A stretch of DNA of 64,000 nt from Carettochelys insculpta. Its lineage: Eukaryota > Chordata > Testudines > Carettochelyidae. Position 1 is the stretch's first letter. Each line of letters starts with the position of its first letter. The DNA is taken from contig NC_134139.1 of NCBI RefSeq assembly GCF_033958435.1, forward strand, positions 202,351,501-202,415,500, written 5' to 3'. The notes under the pieces are model-generated. The model searched no databases, was not told the origin of the DNA, and saw only the letters and a list, made by a program, of their open reading frames with translations. Shown here in pieces: positions 24,204 to 36,889 of the stretch. The translations under genes were made by a program, and so were the position numbers.

Positions 24204-26965
24204 GAAATACACTGACGGGGCGCACGGCAGCACATCTCCCTCTAGCAGCTGACCCTGGGAACGACAACAGCCCAGAACTAATGCCCAGCTACCAGCGCTG
24301 CACTGTGAGAAGTGGCTCCCCTCTGGCCTTGCTCCCCACTGGTGACGATGGTTTAAAGTGGGCCACCCAAACCCGTTGTAGGGCAGAGCGCGCTGCAGTG
24401 AGAACCAGGACTACTCTGGGAAAACCAGGACAGCTCACCCCCCTGCCCTAATTCCTGCCGTTACTTCACGGGGTAGGACAAAAGGAAGGCCATGCAGAGA
24501 AAGGGCCTGTGCTATTTCTCGAGATAAATCTGTGAATTCCCTGAGCTGCTGCTACAAAAATCCCTCCAATTAGTGGAAGTAGGAAGATTTATTAGCTACA
24601 GAAAGGTCAAGGGAGTAACTGGAGCTTTCTGAAGGTGAGGATGGGGGGTGTTAAATTTCGATCAGCCTGTTCAGATCCTTACTAGGTTAGCAAGTGCTCC
24701 TGAGCTGGCTCTGAGGACAGGCTTGTGGAGGAAGGATCAGCCAGCTCCCAGAATACCTGGCAGGAGCAGCATGGGTGAGGCGCTAAACCTGTCCCCAGAG
24801 AGGCCAAGGTGAGATGTCTTTCTCCATCAATGGCCCAGATTCTCTGTCCTGGAGCACCCCCTGGTGAGGTGACCTGGCATTTTAGTGACTCAGTTTGGCT
24901 CCCTCCCTCTGGACTTGAGTGCTCTGGAGAGGACGTGACCTTCCACCCAAGCCACCCCAGAGTTCCAGGCCTTCTGGGCAATCCCCGTATCTCCTGCCCC
25001 TCTGGGCTCCTCTTCCATCTCACCCTTCCTTTGGAGCAGCAATTTCCTCCCCAGCAGGGCTGAAGTACAAACTAAGCCGCTCCAGCTGCTCCAGGCTTGA
25101 ACCTTCAGCCCCCTCCTCCATGCTCACCAGTTGCTCCAGGTCTGATGAACACCCATCAGCTGGGGCTGCTTTCCTGGGCTGTCCCAAGGAGCACCACCGT
25201 ACTCGTCTCCTCTCCTCAAACTTCTCTCTGGGTGGTTCTTCCCACAGAGGGCTCTTCTCCACCCCCTTTGTTATGAATGGGCGCTGCATAGGAAACCCTA
25301 AACTTACCTCGAGAGCTGGGAAAGGGGTACGCTAACCTGCCTCTGAGGGATGGGCTTGGGGAAAGGGGCAAAGAGCCAATAGGAGTCGGGGAAACAATTC
25401 AATCCTGAAGCGGAATCACTGCAGCACCTTCTTTGTTAGAAAACACAGAAACAGGGATGGGAGGAGGTAATGAGCTCTTTCAGGACAGACCCTCTGGGCC
25501 CACCATAAAGTGTCAGTAGGGAAAAGCTTAGGTAGTGGTGTGAGGTTTATTATTTTCATTGTTTGGGGGGGTTGGAAATTATGTCTCAGCTGGTTATTTA
25601 TTCTTTTTGTTCTCTCCTGTAACCAAGAACCTGACCAGGGAAAAATCCCTGTGTTTTGCTTGAATTCATGCATGCTGGTTTTTGTTTTGTTTTGTTTTTT
25701 GCAGTAAGTCATTTACAATACTTGCAAAGATAGTCTTGTTTTAGTAAGAAAAGTGCTTTTTCTTTGTTAACAAGTATCAGTTGATCTTCGTGTACGACAG
25801 GGGCTTAAAACTACATGCCTGGCCGTAGACACACTACCAGAGAGCTCACAGATCCCTGCGTGGGTTTGTGGGGTACTCTTGGTTTTTTCTTTCCAACTGC
25901 TGAGGAGAAGGAGGTTGGTGCTTTTGCCCTGAGGGAAGAGATTCCAAGTGATTCCTTTCCTGAAAAGGGGATTTTGTACACCAGCTAGTGAGGGATTTCA
26001 GGGAGAACTGAAATCAGGAAAGCTTTTCAGTCTCTGAGAACTTTAGACACAGGGTCTAGCAGAGTTTTATGCGATTAGCCAGCCCCCATTACCTGCACTC
26101 AACATGGCAAGGTGGGGAATCAGCTGTGATGTGCTTCCTGGGTCTCCTCCTCCCAGCAGCTCTGAACTCCTTCCTTTGTAGCTATTCCTTGAGCTCAGCA
26201 CACCCTCCAGGTGTAACCAAGTAGGGGTCTCTCAGTCCCTAGTTAGCTCCTTCTCAACAGGTGTTGGGTTAATACAGCCCGTTGCTGGCTAAGTCTGCAT
26301 TTTCTACCAGAAGAGAATTTTTTGCCAAAGTAGTAAATAAAGAACAAGTAAATATCAGACTCCTTGTATCAGAGAAGCCACCAACATGTTGTCAACTCAT
26401 TTTGGTGCCACTCACTGTTGCCTTCTACTGAAAGGTACCAGAGGCACGGGGCTTATGGACCAATCTCTTGGTTGAAAAAGAATCCAAGATGTGGCACTGG
26501 GATATTTTCCTGATGTAAATTATTTTATCTACTCCCTAAATGTCAGTCCTGGAACAGAGGTGATCAAACAACATGCACGTAATCCCCCAACTCCCTCAAC
26601 TTCAGGATGCTGCGCCCAAACACCAGTGCTTTGTTCCCAGAAAGCAACACTGCCTTGAGAATTGACACTAGTGGAAAAATTAAGGAAGAGAATAAACTCT
26701 CTTGCTCTATGAACTTATATCATAATGCTGATAACACTACAGCATGCCTGCAAAGAATAAGCATGTTAAGCAAAAGAGTTTGGAAGTCTCTATGTAACAG
26801 CACCATCTGCTAGCTCCTGCTAAGGACACTATTTTTGGAACTCCACATCCAAAAACTCAATGGCCATGTGCATTTTTTCTATTGGAAAGCTCTTGCTTCC
26901 TGGACTTCCTAGTCAAAGACCAGGATTAAGATCAGAAACCTCTGCTTCAGAAATAGAGACCTGCT
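24204..26965. other. Intergenic, AT-richer after 25.4 kb; nothing assigned
   Basis: A TTTTGTTTTGTTTTG tract lies near 25680-25700. The 25.4-26.4 kb part has the look of old transposon or LTR sequence but I cannot identify ends or a family. Confidence 0.35.
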
Positions 26966-26970
26966 CCCTA

Positions 26971-27597
26971 GGGTGACCATATCTCCCCCAGCCAAATATG
27001 GGACAGGGGGAATGACCCCCATCCCAGCCAAAACAGGATGGATGGTCACCCTATCGGGGCACCAGGAACACGGTTGCCACTCTGCCAGCTCCTGGCTTCC
27101 CTGAGCTGTGGGTGGCAGCCCACACCACCACACAGGTCCAGCTCCCATCTGCCCCAGGTGGGGAAAGCCAGGCAGCTCCATCTCCAACCCTACTGTGGAC
27201 ACAGTTCACCTCCCCCCCACCCCGCTCAACCCCCCAGCGGCTGCGGCTCCAGCTCCAGCAGCCCCGTTCCAAATCCCCAGTCCCAGCTCCCACTCCAACC
27301 CCGCCCCCCAGGCCCCGGATCCAACTTCACCGAAGCTCTGGTTCACCTCCCTCCCACGGCTTCAACTCCAACCCCCATGGCCCTGGCTCAGCTACAGCTC
27401 CCACTGGAGGAAGCTGGGCAGCAGCTGAGCCACCACTTGGTTTGGCTGCCAGCTCCCAGCACCCCCAGGTGGGGGGAAGCCAGTGAACCCTGTGAAATAC
27501 AGGGCAATAAGCCCCTTTTGCAAAATAAATCCGGATGCCAGAATGGCGCCCAAAATAGGGGGCTGTCCCACCACAAACAGGACAGATTGTCACCCTA
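26971..27597. mobile_element. Terminal-inverted-repeat element(s) with GGGTGACC ends
   Basis: TAGGGTGACCATAT at 26969 and GGTCACCCTA ending 27053 form an inverted pair with flanking TA; a second inverted end (TTGTCACCCTAC) lies at 27587-27598 after an AATCTGTCCTGTTTG-type interior read on the minus strand. This may be one 27051-ended short copy plus a second copy, or one long element. Confidence 0.6.
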
Positions 27598-27867
27598 CTA
27601 CTCCCAGCCCTGCAACTGGATGGAAATCTCTATTAGCAGAAGAAGCCGTAGGGCTTATATTCTCCATGGAGCTCCAGTTACCCCAGGGTGTCAGGACCAG
27701 AGGCTTACAAATGCATGCCTGAGATTGCACCCCCCAGAGGGCAGCAGTACACCTACATGTCCATCTTTTTAACCAGCATCACACACAGCTTAACAAACTG
27801 GGCACAATTCAACCTCCCTTTGAAACAGCCACTCTGCCTGTTCGCGGATCAGTTCTTCCGGAAGAAA

Positions 27868-28035
27868 TACCAAGGCGTCCAGGGGCACCTTAAAGACTAA
27901 CCATTTTACTGTGGCCTAGGATTGCAGGAATTGCAACTTACGAAAGCTTCCACCAAAACAAAATTGTTAGTTTTTAAGGTGCCACTAGACTCGTGGTTTT
28001 TGCTGAAGCAGACTAACAAGGCTAACCCACAAAAC
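27868..28035. mobile_element. Penelope-like 3' end, fold-back copy
   Basis: GGCACCTTAAAGACTAAC at 27883 is inverted as GTTAGTTTTTAAGGTGCC at 27967, with ACGAAAGCTTCC between. This is the abundant reptile 3'-end sequence that elsewhere in the window (39250) terminates a Penelope-like remnant. Confidence 0.7.
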
Positions 28036-28384
28036 CTGTCTTGTGACAGAGTTGCTCCATGGAAACTTGGCCTTGGGATTGGGATAAGATTCCCAGAAGA
28101 CGTGATAGCCAGGGTGCTTTATCTGATTGTTTGCATTCCACAACTGGAGCATCTGTGTGAATAAAAAATGAGTTACACTTGGCATATACCCCGTCTTGAA
28201 ATACGGACGTCTCCTCCTTGGGGAGGCCGACCTGTAATGCCCCAGATCTCTGCTGTCAATCACAGGTGGTCAGTCTATCACTGTTGTCAGAACAGGGAAC
28301 TGAGTTGGAAAAAGGGGCAACCAATGGGAAATCACCGTGAAGAAATCACAGCAGATGCCAGAATAATTGGACTGGACTGGGAGG

Positions 28385-28482
28385 AGTAGACTAGCTCAGC
28401 ACTGACCCCAGTCAGAAGACAGGACCCTGGATGAGATGGACCTTTGCTTTGTCCCACTGTGGCTGTTTTTATGCTTTCATGT
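28385..28482 (+). mobile_element. CR1 LINE 3' tip
   Basis: GTCAGAAGACAGGACCC, TGAGATGGACCTTTG and GGCTGTTTTTATGC are the last hundred bases of the same CR1 subfamily as at 16676. Confidence 0.8.
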
Positions 28483-29103
28483 CTTGTGACAGACCCAGAG
28501 CAGCTGGCTTCAATTGTTTGGTCCTAGTGGGAACCAAGAAGTAAGGGAGCTATTCAGATACCTGCAGCTAATTAAATCCTTCTGCGCTACCTTAAAAGGT
28601 TCCCCCTCAAGTAAGGAGGGAGGAAGGGGACGCATGAAGGACCGAGAGGAGGAAGTGGGTCGCTGGAGAGCTGAGGATAGAGTGCCCATGCTAAAGGAGG
28701 AAAGATTTGCCAAGGTACTAGGGAGAAGGTACTAGAGGAGCCTTTGGGGAAGTGGCCCAGAGAAAAGGCTGTGCCGGGGCTAGAGGAAAACCCCCTCAGT
28801 TACTACCACCTCGAGTTTCCACCCCAGAGACCCTGAGTAATGGGTGGGCCTGGGTAGTTCCTGTCCCAACCCTCCCTATACCACAGAACATATGCTCCTG
28901 GAAAGTGGGGGCAGGATTATGGCAGGGTTCCAGCCCAATCCTTTAGCTGTGCCAGTGATGAGGATGTGAGTGAGCTATGACCCTAGTCTCTAGAGAAAGG
29001 TAAGAGGCAGCGTGGAGGGTCACAGTAGGCCTCTGAGGCCTGCAATAACCACCTAGAAGCACAGGGCCTACAGGGCACAGCCAGCACTTTGCCATAGGTT
29101 GTA

Positions 29104-29510
29104 CAGTAAACCCTGAGTGATGTGGGAGTTTTGTTCATGCAAACCCTGCATAACACAAATTTTCATGCACGTTGAGGGGAGATGAAAACCAGGCTGCAAC
29201 CTGGTTCCAGGTTCCCCTCCACTTGCAGAGCCAGGAATCTGACGGGTGCAGCAGCCTAGGTCAGTTTCCTGGCTCCAGCCAGTGGAGGGGAGCAGGGAAT
29301 CCTGCAGCCTGGCTCCCAGCTCCCCTCCACTCCTCCTCCTCAGGAAATTGACCAAGTCTGCTGTCCTGGTCAGTTTCCAGGCTCTGCAAGTGGAGGGGAG
29401 CTGGGAGCCAGGCTGCTGCCTGATTTCCAGATCCCTGCCACTTCCCAGACTGGGAAACTGACCAGGCCACCAGGGCTGCTTAGTTTCCTGGCTGCTTCTC
29501 TCTGCCTTTC
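29104..29510 (+). mobile_element. Mariner-like non-autonomous element, right end missing
   Basis: TACAGTAAACCCTGAGTG resembles the left end of the element at 44677; the interior shares GGTCAGTTTCC, GCAAGTGGAGGGGAGC and GCTGGGAGCC blocks. I find no matching inverted right end before 29700. Confidence 0.6.
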
Positions 29511-31079
29511 CCCAGCAGTGCAGCTGTCAGCCTGACAGCAGCTCCACTGGAGGAAGGCAGGGAGAAGGGCTCTTAGCCTGCCTAGCTGCCCACTTTTGAG
29601 GGGTGGTGTCAAAAATGCGATTCATCAAAACTGAAACTTTTTTGCAAGAAAAGGCAGGTTTAGACAAATGCCTTAGCTCAAAAATGTTTAAGAAAAAGCA
29701 TCAGAATGGTTGAAATGCTTAGTTTTGATATTTTTAAAAAATGACTTTTTTCTGATTCCAACCAATCTGTTCATTGCAAAATTTAAGCTAATTAGAGCCA
29801 ACAAATATTTCTTTTTCATCCAGATGTTGACCTTGTGACAATTTTGAAGGTTTTTGACTTTTTGCCCCAATCTGGGACAGGAAAAAGATTTAAACTCTCG
29901 AAAGTGTTCACGGAATCAGGCAAATGCTCCTGAGCATCCCTTGCAACCCATGGGCCACATAAAAAGAAGCTAGCATCTATTATTTTAAAACCTTGTGATT
30001 CAGGGAGCATAACCGAAGGGTTTTGAACGGTTGGAGTTGACTACACGGGAATCGCCTAGGTCACACCCGTCATGCGGAATGTGAGGATTTGATAGCAACA
30101 TGCATCAGAAGGGAAGTGGACTGGCTGGTCCATCGGTGTTTTTCTGTTGCTAATATCCATGTTTATCCATGATGGGAATTTACCTGCTTTGATGCCTTTT
30201 CAATCTGCTGCCTTTAAGTGCTACGGTCTCTCTCTATCCCTCCCTCAGCTTAACAGCAATCTACCAGGACGCATTCTGCATCCCTCTTTGTACTCCAAGC
30301 CTCTGAGGTTATCTCCTCCTTCCCCTTAACGCTGCTCAACACCCCCCATTATGCTGCTTGAACTTCCTCCTGTTGTATTTTGCTTGGTGGATCCTGAGTC
30401 CCTGTTCCTAAGGAGAATCCTATGCAAACAGAGCAGGCGAAACCATGGAAACCAATTGTTAATATCTTCCTCTCCTGAGCAGGGCCTTCCTGGCCAGCAG
30501 AAAGACTACGCAGATGCAAAGCAAGCTGTAATACATCTGTGGTAGTTACATCTGAATGAGCCCCAGCATGTTCCTCACCAGGGCATCATGTTTAAAAAAA
30601 TTCACAGGACTAGAGAGACAAGATTTTGGCTGGTAATTGCAAGGGTTAGCGTCAATGCCTATTTGGTAACAAGTGGAAAGGGCTTATGTTTGCATAGCCC
30701 TTGCATGAGGCCAGACTGGAATCTTGGCTTAACAGATGTAAATGCAGAATAACTCCCCTGAAGCTGGTACAGTCATGCTGGTGTTTCTGCAGGATCTGTA
30801 ATGTAAGTGCTCAGTATTAACATCTTTAAAGGCACACAGCATAGTTTAAGCCCCAAGTTCTGGCTTTCAGTGGGGTCAATAAAATCCACTATGAATGGAA
30901 ATGGTTTAATTCAGGGGGAAAATAAACGCAAGCGGCTGGATGTCTTACGGGGAAGATTAGAAACATCCACCTCTGTTACTGGTAACCCAAAAGCAACAGT
31001 GCTTAAGAACCAGCACAGGAAATTGACTAGAGACAGAAAGTGAAACTGAATAGGAAAGGCAAAATGCAAAAGAAGCAAA
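29511..31079. other. Intergenic, AT-rich; nothing assigned
   Basis: No exon or repeat family recognised. Confidence 0.4.
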
Positions 31080-31094
31080 AAGGAAGTGGCAGCT

Positions 31095-31178
31095 GTAACT
31101 ACCCACAGGCAGACTCAAACCTGGGACCTCTCAAGCTTCATGCAGGCACCCCTACAGCTTGAGCTAAAAAAGCCAGTT
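31095..31178 (-). repeat. tRNA-like pseudogene or SINE head
   Basis: Read on the minus strand, TAGCTCAAGCTGTAGGGG resembles an A box and AGGTTTGAGTCTGCC a B box, about 40 bases apart. It lacks a clean cloverleaf, so it is not called a tRNA gene. Confidence 0.5.
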
Positions 31179-31379
31179 TGTTCTCGGCTTAGGCTATAGA
31201 AGACACTTAGCTTTTCTCTGAGAAGGGGGTCTAGGTACCACTGTATGGGACAGTTAACAGCAAATTAAGTTCTCAAAGCATGTGACAAGGGAAGGATCAG
31301 TAGCTCCATTTGATGAAGGGGTAATATGAGGCGCAGAGAGACATGATAGAATTCAGGGCTCCTGATGGGTGTTTTGCTC

Positions 31380-31562
31380 TAAGATTTTTCCATTCATGGG
31401 CAGAAAAAAAAATGTTATGTGCGCCAAGTCATATGCCAAGGAGTGCCACCAATACAAACCCATGCTGCCAGCTGTGGGCACTTTGTTAATCAGCTGGGCA
31501 GCACCTGAATCTCTCCTGGGAGGTCACCCAAATGCTCAGCTAACAAGGAATGCGGCTCCTGA
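31380..31562 (-). mobile_element. Non-autonomous hAT-type element, family A copy 4
   Basis: CCATTCATGGGCAGAAAA, GTTATGTGCGCCAAG, GCAGCACCTGAATCTC and ATGCTCAGCTAACAAGGAA follow the reverse order of family A. Confidence 0.72.
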
Positions 31563-32284
31563 GGCTTGGACCAGGACCATATCCACTCACTGCTGGTAGA
31601 AGCAAAGACACAGAAATGCAACATTTCTTCAGCTCACATGCCGCTGCCTGCACAGCAACTAGAAGGAGCTGTCACTCACCGGGTGTTGAAAGGAAAACAT
31701 CTTTGGTTTAGGATTTAGAAACTCAGCACTTCAAGAGCTCGTGGGTGCCTCAATGACACCCCAGACAGGCTCTTAGATGAGGAAAGTTTAGGACTAACAA
31801 TTGAAGCCCAGATCCTCATCAATGGCAAATCCATGGAGCAATGATGATTTGCACCGGGGGAAAAGCTGGCCTTTAAGTAGTGTTCTTTTAGAGAGAATTT
31901 CTGAAACTGATGTGGTGGGTTAGAGGTGTATTTCTATTTCTCATCTGAGAATAAGATTTAAAATACTTCATCACGCTGGTTAAAGCCAGGCAAAAGGCTG
32001 TCAAGGGCTCTGCAACCTCCCCTTGGCCGCAGGCTTGTTTATCATACACCTGGATGCCAGTAGTCAGAGATGACTTGGAATCCTACTCTCCACATCCCTT
32101 CCAACACACGCCAGGCCTGCTATTGTCCACTCTCTACCAGCTCCAGGGAAAAGACTTTTAAGCCAGGCTTCTCACCTCTGTGGTTATGCTGTGAGAAAGG
32201 CAAACCACACAGCTGAAAGAAAGGAGGCTTTGTAGCAAGGGTGCTCGGCTAGGCTGCAGGAAACTTCAATACCTGCATGTCCAA

Positions 32285-32490
32285 CAGGCTTACTGTGTCA
32301 CCTGGGGCAAATCACTTTGCTGCTCTGTGCCTCGGTTTCCCCATCTGTATAATGAAGGTAATACCACTTCATCTAATTAGCTTAGACACTCTTCAGGGAA
32401 GGGACACCATGTGTCCAAACTGCATGCTGGGGGCTTTATCTCAGTTGGGCTCTCCAGGTGCTACTTTAATAATAAACATTTGCAGAGAAT
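32285..32490 (-). repeat. MIR/CORE-SINE-like repeat
   Basis: GGGGCAAATCACTTTGCTG, GCCTCGGTTTCCCCATCTG and AGGGAAGGGACACCATGTG are MIR-type reverse-strand landmarks. Confidence 0.68.
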
Positions 32491-33714
32491 GCAACATTCA
32501 TGATGTGTAAGCTGACCAAGGAGCTCCAGCCATCCAAGGCTGGGCTCTTTGCCCATTCCCTTCGCTCCACATAATGTGCGTACAGTTTGAAAAAGACTTT
32601 GCTATTACCACTTGGCTTCTTGTCACTTTCATTTTCTCTTTGCCTGCCTCAGCCCCCGCTAATGGCATCACCTCTGTCTGCCTCCTTTTCACTGGGAGGC
32701 CATCAGGCCCCTTATCAAGGGAGTCCATCTGGAGCAACCACAGCATGGGCGTCAGGTGTAGATTCTGCTTCATTTTGAAGTGGGGCCAGCTGCTGTAATT
32801 AAACAATCTGAAGGTGGCCTGACCACCTTGCCCCTGTTCTGCAGGGTGCAGCCTTGTCAAACCCGACGAGCGGTGTTACAGGGCGAATAGAAGCAAGGTG
32901 TCTGATTTTGAGACCTGCTGGGAGAGGATCCCAGGGGAGCCGTGCAAAGCCCAGGTTAGTGTTTTCCAGGCACGTGGCCAGAAGGCATAAATAGGGGACA
33001 TTGTGTTTTGCCCTTTGTCTTCCCCGCATTCCCACAGCTTCCAGCAGAAGTGCTGCAGCAGAAAGACTCGAATTGAGGCGAGGGATCTCAGAGCCCAAGG
33101 GAAGCCTGGGTATTAACAACCTCCAGTGGGCAAGAAACCCTGCTTGAGCTGATCACCGCCGAGACGAATGAGGCTCATTGTTGAGGGTGCACTCACCTTT
33201 CTCTTTGTCACCAGTTCAGCTTTCTTGCCTGCTGCTTATAATCACTGACAGGCCTTTATTCTAGTGCTAACCTGTGCTCTCGTTTACCTAAAACAGTGTG
33301 TTCTGCTTCAGTCCCTTGGGAAATCTCAGCTCCGGCTAGCGCATGTCCCGTCCACATGCATGGAGGGGCAGACTGGGTAATACGTCTGGCCAGGGCAGGA
33401 GAGTTTAGCTCTGAAGTGCAAGATTCAGGGGTTGGGTGATGGTGCACTTCCCTCCTTGGTGATTCATGAGTGGCTCTGGGAGCATTCACGCCATTGAACA
33501 GGGAGTGGGGCCCCACATGCTGCTGTGCTGAGTGATAACAGCACCTGGAGGGATTTGCTGTTTGTCACTAGCAAAGCATTGACAGCCCGGGTGGGGGGTT
33601 TAAGGGAGCCCCGCTGTGCTCTATTTCCATGCTGTACCCTGGGGATCCAGTCACAACTGGAATAACTATACAGGTAACAAAATCATGCCCCCAACTGAAA
33701 AAGTTCGCCTGGTA
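32491..33714. other. Intergenic, nothing assigned
   Basis: No supported exon; the open frames on both strands have no recognisable domains. Confidence 0.4.
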
Positions 33715-33715
33715 C

Positions 33716-34010
33716 ATATCTTGTGTCTACACACGCCGCTTCTTCCAGGAGAAGCGGCATGGCGATGAGCTGTCTGGAACATGCAGCCTCAAAATTCTGG
33801 GGAAGAAGGGGCTTTGGGAAGGAGAATTTCCTTCCGGAAGATCCCCACAGGCCACGTGTCTGCACGTGTACTTTGGAGCCCAGAAGAGCTTCTTCCAGAC
33901 TCTGAACCACATACCGATATGCTAATGAGGTGCAGAAAATTTGCATCCATGCCTCATTGGTATCAACATCATGTGCTTCCAGAAGCAATGCCACATGTAG
34001 ACGCAGCCCA
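33716..34010. mobile_element. Palindromic MITE, family B copy 1
   Basis: TGTGTCTACACACGCC near the left and GGCACATGTAG-type inverse (CCACATGTAGACGCAGCCC) at the right, with the internal CTAATGAGGTGC motif shared by the family. Confidence 0.65.
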
Positions 34011-34071
34011 GGGAGTGCAGCTCACGCCTTTAGGATGTGTGCATGGGAAAACTGAGAACCCAAAGCATTCA

Positions 34072-34327
34072 GGGTGCATCTACACTTGCACTCCTCTTTC
34101 AAAAGAGGCATGCAAATGAGGTAAACAGAAAATGCAAATGAGGTGTACATTTGCATATCTGGCACCTCATTTGCATATTCTGATTTCAAAAGAGCTCAAA
34201 GAAGCTCTTTTGAAATCAGAATATGCAAATGAGGTGCCAAATATGCAAATTTATACTTCATTTGCATTTTCGATTTACCTCATTTGCATGCCTCTTTCAA
34301 AAGAGTAGTGCAAGTGTAGACACACCC
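34072..34327. mobile_element. Palindromic MITE, family B copy 2 (near-perfect fold-back)
   Basis: Both ends read GGGTGYRTCTACACTTGCAC inward, and almost the whole 256 bp folds on itself: TTTCAAAAGAGGCATGCAAA pairs with its inverse at 34285-34305, and TGATTTCAAAAGAGCTC pairs across the centre near 34200. Flanking TCA on both sides suggests a 3-bp target duplication, as in PIF/Harbinger elements; the superfamily is not proven. Confidence 0.85.
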
Positions 34328-34330
34328 TCA

Positions 34331-35185
34331 GAGTCACAAAACAGAGTGAAGGGAGTCTCTGAGCATCCCAAGTTACGGGAAAGCAACGAGCAATTCTACC
34401 TTTAAACATTTAATACACCTCCTGCGTCTTGTCTTCTGTCCTGTTAGCACTCCAAGGCTGCCCCAGCCTGCGGAAGTTCACAGCCCTGTGTTCTGCAGCA
34501 GGCCAGACTACAGGCTCATCGGTCTCTTTTGGCCTTGAGATCCATGAAATATCTGGCAAGTTTGCCCAGTGCCTGGCAGAGTAGGGCACAGACGTGGTTG
34601 GCCTCTACATGCTGCCACATTATACGTGCTAAATAACAACAACAAAGAGCTCTTCGGGCCATGCTCGTCCATGCAATAATTCTCGATGCTGCTAAAGTTA
34701 CCTGAGGCTTGGGGCACCATGCATTGTATCTTACCCAGGGACCTACTGCAGTCAGTGTCAATTTCACTTCAAATCCTCCTCCACTCCCCTGGCTCTCCCA
34801 GGGACAGGCAGGAAAGGAGGGAGCTAGACGCCAATAGCTTTAAATAGAAAGGAGGGTGTGGGCGGGTGTCTGAGGCCGGGGCTGGCTCAGTGGGTTCTAC
34901 AAAGAAGCAGCCTCATTGGCCGGGGGAAGTGTGTCTGTTGGAGGGTGAGGGCGGGGCGGGGGTGATGGCTGACTAACGGGGAAAAAAGTTAACAGAAAAA
35001 AATTAATCTTTCCTGCCTTTCTTCCCCCAAACCCGCCCACCTTGGCACTCTAAGGCTCTGGTGTGAAGGTGATTTTAAGACCTTCCTGGCAGTTGGGTGA
35101 AGGACAATACCTGGCTTGCAATGAAGGCTTCCTTCTCCCCACCCACCCAATACCTGAGCTTTCAGGCTAAATCAGGTGCCTGAGA
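34331..35185. other. Intergenic, nothing assigned
   Basis: No exon or repeat recognised. Confidence 0.4.
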
Positions 35186-35189
35186 CCAA

Positions 35190-35438
35190 GGGGGAAATGA
35201 TGTGAGGTTTAGGTTGGGGAAGAGGGAAAGCTTTCTAACCATAAGGGGAGTTAAGCCCTGGAACAGGCTTCCAGCTGGGCTACCTTCACCACTGGAAGCT
35301 TTTAACACCATGTAGGACAAACCCCTCTCTGGGCTGGTCGAGGTTCCCTTGGCCTTGTCTCAGCAAAGGGGGCTGAACCTGGCGACCTCTCGAGGGCACT
35401 TCCACTCCCGCACTGCCAGGAGTCTATGGCCCTATGAA
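35190..35438 (+). mobile_element. CR1 LINE 3' fragment
   Basis: GGGGAAGAGGGAAAGCTTTC, CCCTGGAACAGGCTTCCAG, CTGGAAGCTTTTAACACC and GGCGACCTCTCGAGG then AGTCTATGGCCCTATGAA follow CR1 order. Confidence 0.78.
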
Positions 35439-36031
35439 ACTCAGAACGGGGTGGGGCACTCCCCTGCCCCACGGTTTGCCTGGACCCAGCCCCTGAGGCT
35501 CAGGGCGCCTCTCCCCATTACCCAGCCTGCAGACGGGTGTGTGGAGCCCTGAGTCAGGCAAGCCCAGGCCAGATCCGGCTCATGGGCTCTGCAAGGTGGG
35601 GGCAAGAAGTGATGGTGCAACCACTGAGCCTCCTTCCCTCCCTGGAGAGGCTTCTCCCCACGCTCTGACTGGCTGGCATTCCAGCCAATCCAAGCCGGGG
35701 GGGCGGGAGCAGCAGTAGAAAAGCCTCTCCATGGCCCTTTTCCCTATGCTGCCATTCAAAGGGCAGGGGATGGCACCAGCCTGTCACTGCACCCTCCCTC
35801 CCTCTTTGTATCGTGGGCATGTTTCTTCCACGGCTCTCTGGACGCAGTCCCGTCACCCTTTTGGACAGAGGACATGATTTTTGTGGCAGGTGCCTGGAGC
35901 AAAACCAGAACCAACTCTACAGAAAGCAGCAGGGTGACACCGCACTAAAGCCTATGACAGATCCAGCTCAGGTGCTCCAGAAGTTAACCACCCTTCGGAA
36001 CTCTTCAAGATTGGACAAGGAGCAATATTCC

Positions 36032-36185
36032 CGCTAATCTGTTCCATCCACATGTGGAATAAATTTTTATGTGCACCCAGGTATGTGCAAATGTGCACCA
36101 CCCATAGATACACAAAACCTAGCTGTGAGGCTCTGCAGATCCCCATGGCGACATGCGGGTGCACAGCTTACAGGGAACGCTGACA
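36032..36185 (-). mobile_element. Non-autonomous hAT-type element, family A copy 5
   Basis: GTTCCATCCACATGTGGAAT, TTTTTATGTGCACCCAGG and GCACAGCTTACAGGGAACGCTG; about 20-30 bp shorter than other copies through an internal gap. Confidence 0.7.
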
Positions 36186-36689
36186 AGGAAGGGGTGAAAA
36201 GCCAGTGTTCTCAATCTACGGTCCTTCTTAGACAGCCACGTTGTACGAGGCCGAGAAGCAGTACTTTTGTACAGCCTGTGTTCTCCGCCACGCTGAAGAC
36301 AGCACAAGGATCTCACACGCTCAGCTGGAACACTGCAGTCACCCAGCACAGGAGTGGTCGTGGGTTGGAGAGGTCCTGGCTGTGGCTTTGTCATGAAGGG
36401 TGAGTTGAATTTTGCGCTTGATATAAAATGGGACCCATCTGGGGTTCCCTGGACAGAATCGCCTTATTGAGGCACTCGGGGTTCAAAATGCACCACCGCC
36501 CTGCTGTGCAGGTTGGGTTCATCTTACCGCCAACAGAGCCAGCGCAAGGAGGCACCACATTTTTTTGGATTCAGCCACTTCCTACAGAGCAAGAGCACCT
36601 AAGTCAGGTGGGCTTGGGGCCATTTTACCTTCTCCTCCACCAGCATTGGAGACGCCAGTGGGGGAGTGCTGACCAGTATCTAATCTCTA

Positions 36690-36835
36690 AAGATCTGCAT
36701 TCTACTCTCACCCCTGCCATTAGGGGGCCTAGGCCAGGCAAGGCAAGGCCAGTTCTGTGCCTCAGTTTCCCCACCTGTTAAATGGAGTTGATCCTGCCCT
36801 CCTTTTGGAAGGGCTTTGAGCTCCCTTGCTGAAAA
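36690..36835 (-). repeat. MIR/CORE-SINE-like repeat
   Basis: CTGTGCCTCAGTTTCCCCACC then TGTTAAATGGAG and GAAGGGCTTTGAGCTCC are MIR reverse-strand landmarks. Confidence 0.72.
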
Positions 36836-36889
36836 GAGCTCTTTTAAGAGATGGCCTGGGGTCAGCCTGGCTCAAGGCACCCAGTCACT

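Noticed and set aside
31095..31178. tRNA gene
   Set aside because: Only A- and B-box-like stretches are seen; no clean acceptor stem or anticodon arm could be drawn.
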